Source: Hyphomicrobiaceae bacterium (GTDB taxonomy: Bacteria > Pseudomonadota > Alphaproteobacteria > Rhizobiales > Hyphomicrobiaceae). From it: 62,342 nucleotides of DNA. How positions within the stretch are numbered: position 1 is the stretch's first letter; each line of letters starts with the position of its first letter. A program made the translations under genes and the position numbers. The notes under the pieces are model-generated. The model saw nothing but the letters and a program-made list of their open reading frames with translations. It had not been told where the DNA came from and made no database searches. The stretch covers positions 1-62,342 of the forward strand of contig JAMXLN010000173.1 of NCBI GenBank assembly GCA_024281145.1, read 5' to 3'. Below, one piece after another: positions 1 through 8,680 of the stretch.

Positions 1-667
1 GCGCGCTGATTAGGAAATGGATGTGCGCCGGGCGCATACCGTGGCGCTTCTGCGACATGACCATCTGCCCAACCGGGCCATCGAGCGGAATGAAGTAGCC
101 GAGCGGCCGTACCGTCCGGATGAGGTAGTTGCCGTCAGCATCGGTTCTGAAGATGCCGCGGCAATCGATCTCCTCGATCCCGTTCTGGATGTCGTAGCGA
201 CCGTCGGCTGCGGTCTGCCACACGGTCACCTGGGCGTTCGGCAGGGGAGCGCCATGCGCGTTCGTGACGCGGCCGAAAAGAACGACCTCGGCGCCTTCGG
301 TTTTCTTAGCGATCTGGGCGCCGCTCGCAAACGTTGGCGTGTTCTCGCGGAAGAAGGGTCCGAGCAGACTAGCGCTCGTTGCCTCTTCCAGCTTGGTCTT
401 GTCGTGCATGATATTGACAAGAGCGGACAGGCCCATGGTGTCCGACAGCAGGATGAACTCCTGCCGCGCCGGCGTGCAGGCCTGGCCGACTTTGGTCATG
501 AACTCGATGCCCTTGATCCATTCGGCCGGCGTCAGATTGACCTCGCGCGCAAACGCGTGCAGGTGGCGCACGGCGGCCTCCATCACCTCCCTCATCCGGG
601 GATCTGGGGTGTTCGCCATCTGCTCCAGCACGGCGTCGGTGATCGTCAGTGGTGTGTATGCGCGCAT
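1..667 (-). CDS. Intradiol ring-cleavage dioxygenase, hydroxyquinol 1,2-dioxygenase type (C-terminus cut by window edge)
   Basis: Reading the minus strand from the ATG at 667 gives 222 codons with no stop before the window edge. The first ~110 residues match the helical N-terminal domain of catechol/hydroxyquinol 1,2-dioxygenases (TPRQEF-like segment, then GPF.REN at about 103-110). The catalytic beta domain carries the expected non-haem Fe(III) ligands: Tyr158 (in DGRYDIQ), Tyr191 (in GYFIPLDGPVG), His215 and His217 (RPAHIHF). The family opens a hydroxylated aromatic ring between the two hydroxyls to give a maleylacetate- or muconate-type product. The GYFIPLDGPVG segment looks closer to the hydroxyquinol branch than to catechol enzymes, but the exact substrate is inferred. 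A GGGAGA ribosome-binding site lies 6 bases before the ATG. No partner genes such as maleylacetate reductase are visible, because the next gene would lie outside the window. Confidence 0.9.
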   Translation of the reverse strand, partial: MRAYTPLTITDAVLEQMANTPDPRMREVMEAAVRHLHAFAREVNLTPAEWIKGIEFMTKVGQACTPARQEFILLSDTMGLSALVNIMHDKTKLEEATSASLLGPFFRENTPTFASGAQIAKKTEGAEVVLFGRVTNAHGAPLPNAQVTVWQTAADGRYDIQNGIEEIDCRGIFRTDADGNYLIRTVRPLGYFIPLDGPVGQMVMSQKRHGMRPAHIHFLISA

Positions 668-832
668 CGGCGTTCTCCCTTGGAACCGGATCGTCGTCCG
701 CTTCATCGCAGCGAACGAACAAGGGGGCGAGCCAAGCTCGTCTACCCCGGGGTTGCATCCTTCGACCAGGGTCTTCCATGGTCCAGGTCGTGTCAAGCAA
801 CGGGCAAGTATGGGGGCGCCCCAGACTTGCGG

Positions 833-1288
833 CTATCGATATTGGGAGATTTCGGCATCGGTGGCGGCAAGCTCGCGCTCTATATCGAGCGGCGGACAGC
901 CCTTGGCGATCAGCACGCCATGCAGCGAGCGAATATGAGCGCGCTCGCGGTCGTACTCCTCAAGTGAAGCGAGGCCGTTGTTGGAGCCGCCGAACCAACG
1001 GGAGAAAGCCTGCACTGCCGTGGGTGCGACCGCTTCCCGTTCGGCCTTGGCCTTGGCGGGTAGCGCCTTGAGTACCTGAAGCCGACCCCAGATGCCGTTG
1101 GAAAGCCGAGTGCAGTCCATGGCCTGCTCGCTGGATTCCAAATTGTAGGTGCCGTCTTTCTGCAGACCGATCGACGCGCTGGCGCATCCAGCCGCTGCTG
1201 CGCACACCAGAATGGCAAGTGCGCACCCGAGGCGAACGTGCAAGGTGCAACACGCGGTACCGCGATCCGATGGGCGCGCGACGGACAC
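833..1288 (-). CDS. Small putative lipoprotein, unknown function
   Basis: A 151-codon frame beginning with GTG. A hydrophobic stretch (LGCALAILVCAAAAGC) ends in a lipobox-like AAGC. This suggests export and lipid attachment at that Cys, leaving a mature part of about 115 residues with no recognised domain. The mature part has one internal Cys (QAMDC), which could be structural. A TTG codon 15 residues downstream (before HVRLGCALA) would give a more typical short lipoprotein signal, so the start is uncertain. The gene lies between the dioxygenase and the Trm112-like gene on the same strand with wide gaps, so it is probably transcribed alone. Codon use looks coding, but no family is recognised. 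Confidence 0.5.
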   Translation of the reverse strand: MSVARPSDRGTACCTLHVRLGCALAILVCAAAAGCASASIGLQKDGTYNLESSEQAMDCTRLSNGIWGRLQVLKALPAKAKAEREAVAPTAVQAFSRWFGGSNNGLASLEEYDRERAHIRSLHGVLIAKGCPPLDIERELAATDAEISQYR

Positions 1289-1460
1289 GGGGCGGAAGCC
1301 TTCAGCAGTTCAACACCAAAAGACTGCGCCACCTTCAGTGGGCCACCAGATGAGCCTAACTCATCAATTGAGCATGTCGGAATTTCGACAGCATCGGCTG
1401 CTCCTTTGCCATGATTCGCCCAGGCGGACACCCGCCGCGACGGGTTGATCCCCGGTGGCA

Positions 1461-1521
1461 CCTGCGGGCCAATCACGTGCAGGGCCAATCACTTGCGGGC
1501 CAGTCACTTGCGGGCCAGTAC
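1461..1521. repeat. Tandem 15/16-bp repeat spanning the stop codon of the Trm112-like gene
   Basis: Four consecutive units of 15, 16, 15 and 15 bp follow the pattern cttgcgggccagtca (plus strand). The unit at 1507-1521 holds the last coding codons and 1504-1506 is the stop. On the minus strand the units read ctggcccgcaagtga, so the coding tail Leu-Ala-Arg-Lys-stop is repeated in frame directly behind the real stop. The two inner units differ by one base. The outer units have drifted further. This looks like slippage duplication of a gene end. Confidence 0.8.
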
Positions 1522-1731
1522 GCGCAGTTCCTCTTCATCGAGCTGCCTCGCCTCCTCCTCCAGCATGATCGGGATGCCGTCGCGGATGGGGTAGGCGAGC
1601 CGCGCCGCGCGGCTGATCAGCTCTTGGCGGGCTTCGTCGTAGAGAAGGGAGGTCTTGGTGCGCGGGCAAACCAGGATCTCGAGCAGGCGCGGATCGACGC
1701 GTTTGGCTCCTTTATTTGGATCTTCCGCCAT
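1504..1731 (-). CDS. Trm112-like / UPF0434 family protein
   Basis: A 75-residue protein matching the YcaR/Trm112 family: [14 protein letters not shown] near the N-terminus and [12 protein letters not shown] in the second half, followed by an acidic EEEAR tail. Trm112 proteins are small activators or stabilisers of class I methyltransferases in eukaryotes and archaea. The bacterial role is not settled. The zinc-binding cysteines of the E. coli homologue are mostly lost here (CPRT instead of CPxC), as I recall for alphaproteobacterial members. It begins 16 bp after the LON-domain gene on the same strand, so the two are probably cotranscribed. Its 3' end lies in a tandem repeat (1461-1521). Confidence 0.9.
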   Translation of the reverse strand: MAEDPNKGAKRVDPRLLEILVCPRTKTSLLYDEARQELISRAARLAYPIRDGIPIMLEEEARQLDEEELRVLARK

Positions 1732-1747
1732 GGCAGATCGCCCCGTG

Positions 1748-2431
1748 CTATTGCAGCCTCGAGCCCGAGCCGTCGGTCCCAGCTGCCAATTCCATCTCCG
1801 CCAGCGCCATCAGCACCTCAGCACGCGCCTTGAGAGTGGGGGCCTCGAGCAGCGCTTGCTTCTCCTCCGGCCCGTAGGGGCTGGCGATGGCGAGCATATT
1901 GACGAGCGCTTCGGTTCCAGCCTTCGAGATCGCCGACCAGTCCGCGCGTTGTTGGCGAGCTTTAAGATAGGTCTTGAGCGCGGCGAGGAGCGTCTGGCGG
2001 TCGACGTCATCCTCTCCTTCACCGACGATGAAATCGGCGAGGAAGCGCTCAAAGCCGACGGTGAAGGTACGATAGAGGTTGGCGGTTGCCACTTCTGAGG
2101 TGAGCATGCAGCGGGTGATGCCAGTGAGCACGATGGCGAGACGCCCATCGTCGAGCTCCTGGTAGGCCGTCACGCGCCCAACGCAGCCAACCCGACGCAA
2201 TTCCGCGACCTTGCCCGCGGGGGATTCCTCGCCATCGCCCGTGGCTGGCTGCACAATACCGAGCACGCGTGGTCCCGACATGACGTCCTCCAGCATCGCC
2301 AGATAGCGCGGCTCGAAGACGTTGAGCGGCAGACCGGCGCGCGGGAGCAGAATGGCGCGGCGCAGCGGAAAGAAGGGGATTTGCTGCGGCAGGTCCGCTG
2401 GTCCGCGATAGCGTTCGGTGAGGGTGGACAA
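1748..2431 (-). CDS. LON peptidase substrate-binding (N-terminal) domain protein
   Basis: A 227-residue protein consisting only of a LON N-terminal domain: [20 protein letters not shown] followed by [10 protein letters not shown] is the family signature. The AAA+ ATPase and protease domains of Lon are absent. Such stand-alone proteins are common in Rhizobiales and are usually annotated as Lon-like or ATP-dependent protease substrate-binding proteins; their function is not established. The apparent start is TTG (LSTLTERY), 15 bp after the stop of the thioredoxin gene, with no strong ribosome-binding site, which suggests translational coupling. The order thioredoxin, LON domain, Trm112 is a conserved alphaproteobacterial neighbourhood (family knowledge). 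Confidence 0.9.
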   Translation of the reverse strand: MSTLTERYRGPADLPQQIPFFPLRRAILLPRAGLPLNVFEPRYLAMLEDVMSGPRVLGIVQPATGDGEESPAGKVAELRRVGCVGRVTAYQELDDGRLAIVLTGITRCMLTSEVATANLYRTFTVGFERFLADFIVGEGEDDVDRQTLLAALKTYLKARQQRADWSAISKAGTEALVNMLAIASPYGPEEKQALLEAPTLKARAEVLMALAEMELAAGTDGSGSRLQ

Positions 2432-2446
2432 GGCGTCAACTGGTGG

Positions 2447-3364
2447 TCAGGAGAAGAGGATGGAGGAGAGGCGGCGCCGACCGTCTACGGTTGCCGGATC
2501 CTTAGGCCCCCAGGCGTCGAACAGCTGCACCAGCTGCTTGCGCGAGGCCTCTTCGTTCCACTTGCGATCGCGACGGAAGCTTTCGAGCAACTGCGTGACG
2601 GCTTCCTCCTTCTTGCCGGCGGCCGCCAGCGCCATGGCGTAGTCAATGCGGGCTTGGTGGTTGGCGGGATCGGTCTTTACCTTGGCCTCTAGTTTGGAGG
2701 TATCGCCCGCTTTGGAGGCCATACGAGCGAGGTCAAGCGCGGCACGCGCGCTGGCAACGGCTGCGGAGTTTGCCTTGTCGGGCGGCACGAGGCCGATGGT
2801 CTGCTCGGCGCGGCCGATGTCACCGCTCTTCAGATAGCATTTGGCAAGGCCGGCGAGCGCGGCAACGTTCTGTGGATCTTCTTGCAGCACGGCGGCATAC
2901 ACTTCTGCTGCGCTCTGCAGGTCACCCGCCTCGAGCGCCTTATCCGCCGCCTCGATGGCGGCTGCTGCATCGGTTGCGGCCTCCTCGCCCAGCAACCGCT
3001 CGACGAACGCCTTCACCGCGCTCTCGGGCTGCGCACCCATGAAACCGTCGAGCGGGCGGCCATCGCGGAAGGCATAGACGGTGGGGATCGACTGGATGCG
3101 CAGCTGGTTGGCTAGGGTCTGGTTTTCATCGATATTGATTTTTACCAGCCGCACCTTGCCCTGGTGCGCACGTACGACCTTCTCAAGGATGGGGGTGAGC
3201 TGTTTGCAGGGCCCACACCAGGGTGCCCAAAAGTCCACCAGCACCGGCACCTGCCGCGAGGCCTCGAGCACGTCCTTGGCAAAGCTCGCCACGGTCGCGT
3301 TTTTGATGAGGTCGCCGGTCGCTCCTTGTGGGCCACCGCCCGACTTGCCCAATCCGAACACCAT
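2447..3364 (-). CDS. cnoX: Thioredoxin-TPR co-chaperone (CnoX/YbbN type)
   Basis: A 305-residue protein. Residues ~23-125 form a thioredoxin domain with the active site WCGPC (Cys50, Cys53) and the cis-Pro segment IQSIPTVYAF. Residues ~140-300 are TPR-like helices (ALEAGDLQSAAEVYAAVL, ALAGLAKCYLKSGDI). This is the CnoX/YbbN layout: a holdase that protects proteins during hypochlorous stress and hands them to GroEL or DnaK. The E. coli protein lacks a redox-active CxxC pair, while the Caulobacter homologue has one, and this protein agrees with the latter. GGAGAAGAAC precedes the ATG at 3364, giving a firm start. It heads the cnoX, LON-domain, Trm112 run. Confidence 0.92.
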   Translation of the reverse strand: MVFGLGKSGGGPQGATGDLIKNATVASFAKDVLEASRQVPVLVDFWAPWCGPCKQLTPILEKVVRAHQGKVRLVKINIDENQTLANQLRIQSIPTVYAFRDGRPLDGFMGAQPESAVKAFVERLLGEEAATDAAAAIEAADKALEAGDLQSAAEVYAAVLQEDPQNVAALAGLAKCYLKSGDIGRAEQTIGLVPPDKANSAAVASARAALDLARMASKAGDTSKLEAKVKTDPANHQARIDYAMALAAAGKKEEAVTQLLESFRRDRKWNEEASRKQLVQLFDAWGPKDPATVDGRRRLSSILFS

Positions 3365-3420
3365 GTTCTTCTCCAGACCCTTTCCCGCGATGGGCGTCTC
3401 CTGCTTCGTGCGTCGCCTTC

Positions 3421-3930
3421 TCAGCTGTGGTCTGTTGGCTCAGCCACGGCAAGGATGCGCGGCTGGTGCCCGCAGGCGCGAATGAAGCGGAGGAGATCGT
3501 CGCGTGCGATATTGGTCGTCGCCGTATTCTCCAGCGGGTGATAGTTAAGCTGCTCGTGTCGCATCATATCGGCATCGAGAATGACCGTCACGCGCCGAGC
3601 TTTGTCGTTAATGAGCGCGAACGGGGTGACGGACCCGGCGGGGACGCCCAGAACCTCCGACAACAGTGCCGGCCCTGCGAAACTTAAGCGGTCCGCGCCT
3701 AATTTCTTGTGCAGCGTCTTGAGCTGGATATGGGCGTGGTTCAGCGCCACGACAAGGAACAGGCGGTCCTTCTTGTCCTTAAGGAAAAGGTTTTTGGTGT
3801 GACCCCCGGGAAGCTCGCGCTCGAGCTTGGAGCTCTGAGCCACCGTGAACACCGCCTCGTGTTCGACGGTGTGGGTGGCGATGCCGAGCTCCGCGAGGAG
3901 GGCGAACAGGTCCTGTCGCGTAGCGGGCAT
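3421..3930 (-). CDS. Prolyl-tRNA deacylase / YbaK-EbsC-type editing domain protein
   Basis: A 169-residue protein with the Pro-tRNA editing fold: an N-terminal HEAVFTVAQS segment, the GGHTKNLFLKDKK loop and the core GVPAGSVTPFALIND. These are typical of ProXp-ala/PrdX-type trans-editing enzymes, which hydrolyse Ala-tRNA(Pro). The Lys in TKNLFLKDKK matches the catalytic or substrate-positioning lysine region of the family. The gene is 56 bp upstream of cnoX on the same strand and could be the first gene of that operon. Many alphaproteobacterial prolyl-tRNA synthetases lack their own editing domain, which would make such a protein necessary. That link is inferred here. Confidence 0.9.
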   Translation of the reverse strand: MPATRQDLFALLAELGIATHTVEHEAVFTVAQSSKLERELPGGHTKNLFLKDKKDRLFLVVALNHAHIQLKTLHKKLGADRLSFAGPALLSEVLGVPAGSVTPFALINDKARRVTVILDADMMRHEQLNYHPLENTATTNIARDDLLRFIRACGHQPRILAVAEPTDHS

Positions 3931-4214
3931 GGGCGAGTGATCTGGGGTGGAGAGGTTTCGAAAGGCGGGCGTCGTCCGGCTAGCAGGCTACTCCTAGCCG
4001 AGCCGCCGCCCACAGCGCAACAGTCGAGCCAACGGGGGTGCCCGAGGCGAGGAATCCTGGCCCTGTTTCCTGACCTGGGCGCGGCTGGTCATGTGACTGA
4101 CTAGGCTGCAAAGGGCCAAAATCGGCACGTCAAGGCGTGCGTGCTTGCCAATGGGTCCCATCTTGCTGCATAAGAGCCACCATTGCCGATCTGACGGATG
4201 CAACCGGCACGGAC

Positions 4215-4289
4215 GCGGGTGTAGCTCAGGGGTAGAGCATCACGTTGCCAACGTGAGGGTCGTGGGTTCAAATCCCATCGCCCGCTCCA
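4215..4289 (+). tRNA. tRNA-Gly (GCC)
   Basis: A complete cloverleaf can be folded by eye. The acceptor arm gcgggtg pairs with cgcccgc (one G-U). The D-arm reads gctcaggggtagagc. The anticodon stem tcacg/cgtga has the loop ttgccaa (anticodon GCC). The T-arm contains gggttcaaatccc. The discriminator is T and the CCA end is encoded at 4287-4289. Glycine identity follows from GCC. The decayed transposase on the other strand begins only a few bases beyond the 3' end. Confidence 0.97.
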
Positions 4290-4292
4290 AGG

Positions 4293-5111
4293 TTTAGCTG
4301 GTGCGGACTATGTAGACGTCAGCGGGGCACTTCATATTGAGCGCCTCGTGGGGCCGTTCGGTGTTGAACTCTCGGGCAAACTCATCAAAGCGAGCCTGCC
4401 GCTGGAGGCTATTGGGGCCCGGGGGGTCTCTGGGTTTCCTTTCTTAGAGTGAGGTGCATGCGCTCGTGCAGGCCGTTCTGCTGGGGGTGGCCTGGTTTGA
4501 TGCGCTCGATGTCGATACCCAGGCGCAGCCATCACACGGAGAGCTTGGAGAGATTGAAGAGGCCATTTGGGCTGGCGAAGGGAACGCCGTTATCGGAGCG
4601 GATGCCATCGGGTAGACCCCGCTCGCGAAGGAGGCGCTCGAATGCCGTGATGGCGAGGTCCTGGCGGGTGGACTGGAGGGCCTCGCAAAGCAGGAGATAT
4701 CGCGAGGCGTGATCTGCGACGGTGAGGGGATATCAATACCGTCCGTTGCCGAGCTTGAACTCGCCATTGAAGTCGGCGCACTACAGCTCATTGGGGGCAG
4801 ATCCGTTTGACAGCGGCGTTCCGGTCGCCCGGTTGCGCGGGGACGGCCGCGCGGGGCGACGAGGCCGTGACGATGGAGAACGGCGTGGATAGTGCGCTTC
4901 GGGGCACTCGGATGTCCCCGGGCAACCGGCGCAGAAGGAGCTCGCGGATCTTCCTGGCGCCCCAATGCCGTTTCTCGCGCTTGATGGCGACGATGCGCGC
5001 CTCCAGCTGGGATGGCAACTGATTTGCGAGCCTCACCGGCCGCGCCGGCCGAGCAAATCTAGGCCACGGGGAGGGCGATTTAGCCCGCTGTGCCCAGCCC
5101 AGTGCACGCAC
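4293..5111 (-). pseudogene. Degenerate IS481-like DDE transposase (integrase core)
   Basis: The minus strand carries pieces of one transposase in several frames. In order they are: a helical region with QLEARIVAIKREKRHWGARKI; HAVLHRHGLVAPRGRP; NEL*CADFNGEFKLGNGR, where a TAG replaces the expected Trp just before the first catalytic Asp; LPDGIRSDNGVPFASPNGL with the second Asp; HPQQNGRHERMH with the Glu; and the C-terminal EFNTERPHEALNMKCPADVY typical of IS481-family enzymes. At least three frame changes and one in-frame stop break it, and the N-terminal helix-turn-helix is missing or unreadable. No terminal inverted repeats were found. It is a dead relic, and its 3' end abuts the tRNA-Gly gene. 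Confidence 0.85.
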
Positions 5112-5312
5112 GAAGAGGGGCCCCGCTGCATAGGGGATCGGGCGATGAGCTGGCAGGCCGACGGCATTGGCATTCCCCTAGCGGTCGCCGATCAAGTTCC
5201 TGCGCCGATCGGCCTTGCGACCGCTGGGGCTCAGCCCCGCGCCGCGGCAGGTGCCAACACCCTGCGGCGGGGCCGAGCGCACGTGCGGTCGGGCGACCGT
5301 CTGGGCTCCTTA

Positions 5313-5540
5313 TTACCGAGACGCCAGAGCTGAAACTGTCTGGCGGAGGTTTTGCTTGATTGCGTCGATGGCGTCCGATCGGTGTTCAATTTGCTCGGCC
5401 TTTAATTTCTGTGCTTTCTGGAGATCAGGAAAGGGGCCGTGGATGGTGACAGAACGCGTCTCAATCTCCGTCCTGACAAAGTACTGGTCACCATCCATGA
5501 GCGTGTCCACGTTGATCTTGACGTCGATGTCCTCAGTCAT
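5313..5540 (-). CDS. Small conserved-looking hypothetical protein (75 aa)
   Basis: A 75-residue acidic/basic mixed protein without a signal or membrane segment. The N-terminal half (DIDVKINVDTLMDGDQYFVR) is beta-rich by appearance and the C-terminal half is helical (QKAQKLKAEQIEHRSDAI). AAGAGG stands about 7 bases before the ATG at 5540, supporting the start. It is divergent from the bactofilin gene, with 179 bp between the starts. I do not recognise a family, but base composition at codon third positions and the ribosome-binding site make a real gene more likely than not. Confidence 0.55.
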   Translation of the reverse strand: MTEDIDVKINVDTLMDGDQYFVRTEIETRSVTIHGPFPDLQKAQKLKAEQIEHRSDAIDAIKQNLRQTVSALASR

Positions 5541-5719
5541 TCTGTGTGCCTCTTGCGCCGGTGTTCAGTGCGCCTCCAGCATCCGCCAGACGTTGGGCGA
5601 TATCGTGATTGGAAGCGTGCAATGGGCGGGACAGGCGCCCGCTGCCGACACAATTCGACCATCTCCCGATGGTGAGTTGGCGTTGGTGCGGTCGACACAC
5701 CTTGACTGAGGGGGGCTTG

Positions 5720-6220
5720 ATGTTCACGCGTAGCACTTCGGCGGAGCCACCAGCGCTTGAGCCGCGTACCACTCGTGCCGCCGGTGTGCGTAATCCGCAA
5801 CCTCGCACAAATGCAGGCCCCCCCGGTGAGAAGTCCGTGATCGGCAATGATCTCAAAATTATCGGTCAGGGATTGAAGATCATCGGGCGCGGGATCCTGC
5901 AGGTCGACGGCGAAATCGAGGGTGATGTGCAGGCGGTTGAGGTCATCATCGGCGACCAGGGTAAGGTCACAGGCATGGTCGCGGGCGACCAGGTCGTCGT
6001 GCGCGGGAAGGTGTCAGGCGCGGTGTGCGCCAAACATGTGGCTCTTCAATCCTCATCAGAAGTCCAGGGCGACATTCATCACATGTCTTTCGCCATTGAG
6101 CAGGGGGCCTTGTTCGAAGGTCGCAGCCGCCGAGCTGCTGATGAGGCATCTCTCAATGCCGTGCTTGAAGGAAGGAGCGGCGAGCGCTCAAAGGCCGAGC
6201 GGCCCTACGTCGTGAGCTAA
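5720..6220 (+). CDS. Bactofilin family cytoskeletal protein
   Basis: A 166-residue protein. The first ~40 residues are a disordered Pro/Ala/Arg-rich tail. Residues ~45-135 form the bactofilin right-handed beta-helix, recognised by SVIGNDLKIIGQGLKIIGRG, VDGEIEGDVQAVEVIIGDQG and GKVSGAVCAKHVALQSSSEV with the usual G-x-(I/V)-x-G-x-(I/V) spacing. A short charged tail closes it. Bactofilins polymerise without nucleotides into filaments or sheets at the membrane and help to position cell-wall enzymes or shape appendages. The reading frame extends upstream to 5609, but the ATG at 5720 is preceded by GAGGGGGG and gives the normal length. No M23 peptidase partner lies beside it. Confidence 0.93.
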   Translation: MFTRSTSAEPPALEPRTTRAAGVRNPQPRTNAGPPGEKSVIGNDLKIIGQGLKIIGRGILQVDGEIEGDVQAVEVIIGDQGKVTGMVAGDQVVVRGKVSGAVCAKHVALQSSSEVQGDIHHMSFAIEQGALFEGRSRRAADEASLNAVLEGRSGERSKAERPYVVS

Positions 6221-7003
6221 TGGTCAGCGCGCACTAAGAGGCTCTCTGGCGCGAGCGTACTGCGGTTGCCCACTGCGGGCATGCGGCACTGATGCGCCGA
6301 CGGTCGACCATGAGCGCTGGCGTTCCTCGAGCTCCCTGGCCTGCGGACAGCTTGCCACATTGAGCTCCTTCGCGCACCACTGCGATTGGCGGCAAGCAGG
6401 CTTTCAGTCCATCTGGCCTCGCTTGCGCGCGCGCCGCTGCCCTCGACCGTATGCCGTACCGAACGGCCTGCACCATCATCCGTTCGTCGCTGCAGCCCCC
6501 TATCAGAGTGACAGTTCCCGCGAAGATTTGCCCTCGATTGCGGCAAAGCGCTGCTCAAGGCCGGCGCGATAAGATCAGCTCGCTTTCGGGCATGCCTGCG
6601 CGCTCGGCGATCCCATGCCGGCCAGTTCATGGTGCACACGGTTAGACCCAAGCGGTCCGCGAGACCCGCGGCAACATCTTTGCCGAGGGTGGCCATCTCC
6701 CGGGTATAGCAATGACATTCATAGGATCCTCCCATTTGAGGCACCTGGCCCAGCCATGCAACGGCGATCCTCCTCGCTGAACGGATCGACACTCTCGGAC
6801 GCCGCATGGGCGGTGGCGGCTGATGCGGCAAAGGGGGCCCCGACCCACGATTGCTGGGAGCGACGTCTGGCGTTGAGCATCGGCGCGTTGCCCGCGCCAA
6901 ACGATATCGTTGTGCAGCGCATCACGCGGCGCTTGGTTGACAGGGAGGGCACCTGAAGGCGATGAGGGCGCAAGGTTATGCGTAAGGTTTAAGCCAGGGT
7001 GGG
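6221..7003. other. Gene-poor stretch of 783 bp
   Basis: No frame here shows a recognisable domain or a good ribosome-binding site. The longest frames (minus 6217-6900 and 6642-7031) have Arg/Ala/Ser-rich, low-information translations typical of shadow frames in GC-rich DNA. A short minus-strand segment around 6590-6730 (MATLGKDVAAGLADRLGLT) looks more protein-like and could be a relic, but I cannot assign it. It also contains whatever promoter serves the membrane protein starting at 7004. Confidence 0.5.
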
Positions 7004-8038
7004 GTGGCGTGGAGACGACCGCGCCAAGCAAGCAGGACTGTTTACGATTTAAACGATGCTGGCCATCGGCCGTCGGAGAAAACTTTGCCCAACTTAGCGC
7101 GATCGATCGACTGGCTCCGTGTCATCCGCATGCTGGCGCAATCCATTGCTCCGGGCGTGGCGGCGGTGGCTCTGATCAGCGAACTCGTCCGGCCCGTTGG
7201 ACCAGATCCAACCCTTGATAGCCTCGTCTTGTCCGTGTTTTGCCTGCTCACCGTTGTCATGGTCGCGATTTGCGGCTGGACGGTTTTCCTATGGGACATA
7301 GATCGGTTGTTCTTCAAGCTCGAGAGCAAAATCGATGCGGAGCTCCGCGAAACTCATCCAAAGAGCGACGAGCCGGGCGACTCCCTCTTGGGGCGCGCTC
7401 GAGACTTGGTAGGCAAGGCGGTGGGCAACATACGGGCAAAGTCGATCGTTCTTGTGGAGAAGTCCTATTGGGACGACATCAATGCCGGTGGAGTGCTGTC
7501 CTTTCCGCAACCGGACATAGCCGCCGCAATCGAACATATAGATCGGCCTCGCCGCGATCTTCTGGCACCGCTGGTTCACTATGTCGGCAGCGCGATTCCG
7601 CTCGGCAATCTATCCGCTCCATTGCTCTCCCGTCTGATCTTTAGGAGCGTGGCTCCGGAGGTGAAGGTGCGCCTCTATCGCCGTCTTATCGTGCGCTTTC
7701 TTCAGCAATTGGGTGCGCTGTTCGCGCTCACCGCCGTGTGTTTTTTCATCAGCATCTTGGCGTGGTCGCGTCTCAGCGACAGCATTTTCGTCCAGGGACA
7801 CGTGTCGGCCAAGAGCGTGCTGTTTTATCAGATCGATCTAATGCTAAGGGGAGCCCTCTTCGACTTCATGGAGCATACCCAGCGCTCGGTATCGCCCATC
7901 ACGATCAACCGGCACGCCACAGCCTTCGTGTATTACACGCTGCTGTTTCGCATGTTTGTCGCAGTTTATGTGATCTCATCGGTGTTCCGGGTCGCGCGTT
8001 TTGTGTTCCGGCGCTGGCGCGCGTTGCTCGTGCGTTAG
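7004..8038 (+). CDS. Multi-pass membrane protein of unknown function
   Basis: A 344-residue protein starting at GTG, preceded by AGGGTGG. Four hydrophobic segments can be seen: about 45-62 (SIAPGVAAVALISELV), 75-98 (VLSVFCLLTVVMVAICGWTV), 236-256 (LGALFALTAVCFFISILAW) and 310-332 (FVYYTLLFRMFVAVYVISSVF). Between the second and third lies a soluble region of about 140 residues with many charged residues. The two halves therefore flank a cytoplasmic or periplasmic domain. The gene is isolated, with no same-strand partner nearby. No domain family is recognised, and the exact start is uncertain because further in-frame alternatives are not well supported. Confidence 0.7.
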   Translation: MAWRRPRQASRTVYDLNDAGHRPSEKTLPNLARSIDWLRVIRMLAQSIAPGVAAVALISELVRPVGPDPTLDSLVLSVFCLLTVVMVAICGWTVFLWDIDRLFFKLESKIDAELRETHPKSDEPGDSLLGRARDLVGKAVGNIRAKSIVLVEKSYWDDINAGGVLSFPQPDIAAAIEHIDRPRRDLLAPLVHYVGSAIPLGNLSAPLLSRLIFRSVAPEVKVRLYRRLIVRFLQQLGALFALTAVCFFISILAWSRLSDSIFVQGHVSAKSVLFYQIDLMLRGALFDFMEHTQRSVSPITINRHATAFVYYTLLFRMFVAVYVISSVFRVARFVFRRWRALLVR

Positions 8039-8161
8039 AAGCCGCCGCTCAACTCGGATTTTTGCAATTCACTGCGACGCTACCGAGTTTCGCCGATCCC
8101 CGGCTCCGCCGACCTCTTGCTCGCTGTGCAGGGAGACATTGGGATCTATTTGGCTCACGCT

Positions 8162-8680
8162 TCAGCCGCCCTTGCGCAGAAAAACGTAATCGGCCGAATA
8201 GGGAACAGTGAGAAAGGTACCGATCTGATCACATGCGCCCTCGACCGTGCCTCCCTTGGTGTTGATGCGCTGGATGCTAGAAGCGCCGGTGAGCAGGCCT
8301 GGCCCGCGCTGCGATGTGACCTCAAGTTTGAGCCATGCGATATCCTTGGCGTCGGCCGCCGGTGCCCGGCCCATCACCTTGCCACTGACCGCGCTGCCGT
8401 CGACGAGTTCCCAATTCGGTCCCGCAAAGTGTCGGCCAACCGTTTTGCCATCGATCATGAGTGCGGCGATCGGCTCGCGAAACTGCCAGGCGAGCTTACC
8501 TGTAGAGTCCACCTTGCATTCGTAAATCTGGGCGCCTTCGGCATGGATTGTCAGCATCGGTGCCTCGCCGGCAGACGCCCTAATCGCATCGGGAATTTGT
8601 GCGCGCGCTGTCGTCGCCAGCGCGATCAACACGACGCTTTCGAGAGCAATTGCCAGGACGGATGCGGGCATGTTGGTCAA
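8162..8680 (-). CDS. Secreted DUF3455 domain protein
   Basis: A 172-residue protein with a signal peptide (VLAIALESVVLIALATTARAQ, cleavage after ARA). The mature part matches DUF3455: AEGAQIYECKVDSTGKLAWQF, then GRHFAGPNWELVDGSAVSGK, and near the end GACDQIGTFLTVPYSADYVF. The function of DUF3455 is unknown; members are periplasmic or surface proteins in proteobacteria and fungi. The two Cys (in YECK and GACDQ) could form a disulfide. The gene is transcribed alone on the minus strand, divergent from the LolA-like gene. Confidence 0.88.
   Translation of the reverse strand: MTNMPASVLAIALESVVLIALATTARAQIPDAIRASAGEAPMLTIHAEGAQIYECKVDSTGKLAWQFREPIAALMIDGKTVGRHFAGPNWELVDGSAVSGKVMGRAPAADAKDIAWLKLEVTSQRGPGLLTGASSIQRINTKGGTVEGACDQIGTFLTVPYSADYVFLRKGG

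Noticed and set aside
17-967. Plus-strand 316-codon open frame at the left edge
   Set aside because: It is the shadow of the minus-strand intradiol dioxygenase, whose catalytic motifs are clear; the plus-strand translation has no domain.
4215-5111. tRNA-adjacent transposase considered as an integrative island with att sites
   Set aside because: No second copy of the tRNA 3' end, no tyrosine integrase and no phage or conjugation genes are seen.
6217-6900. Minus-strand 227-codon frame
   Set aside because: Arg/Ala/Ser-rich translation without recognisable domain or ribosome-binding site; treated as non-coding or an unassignable relic.
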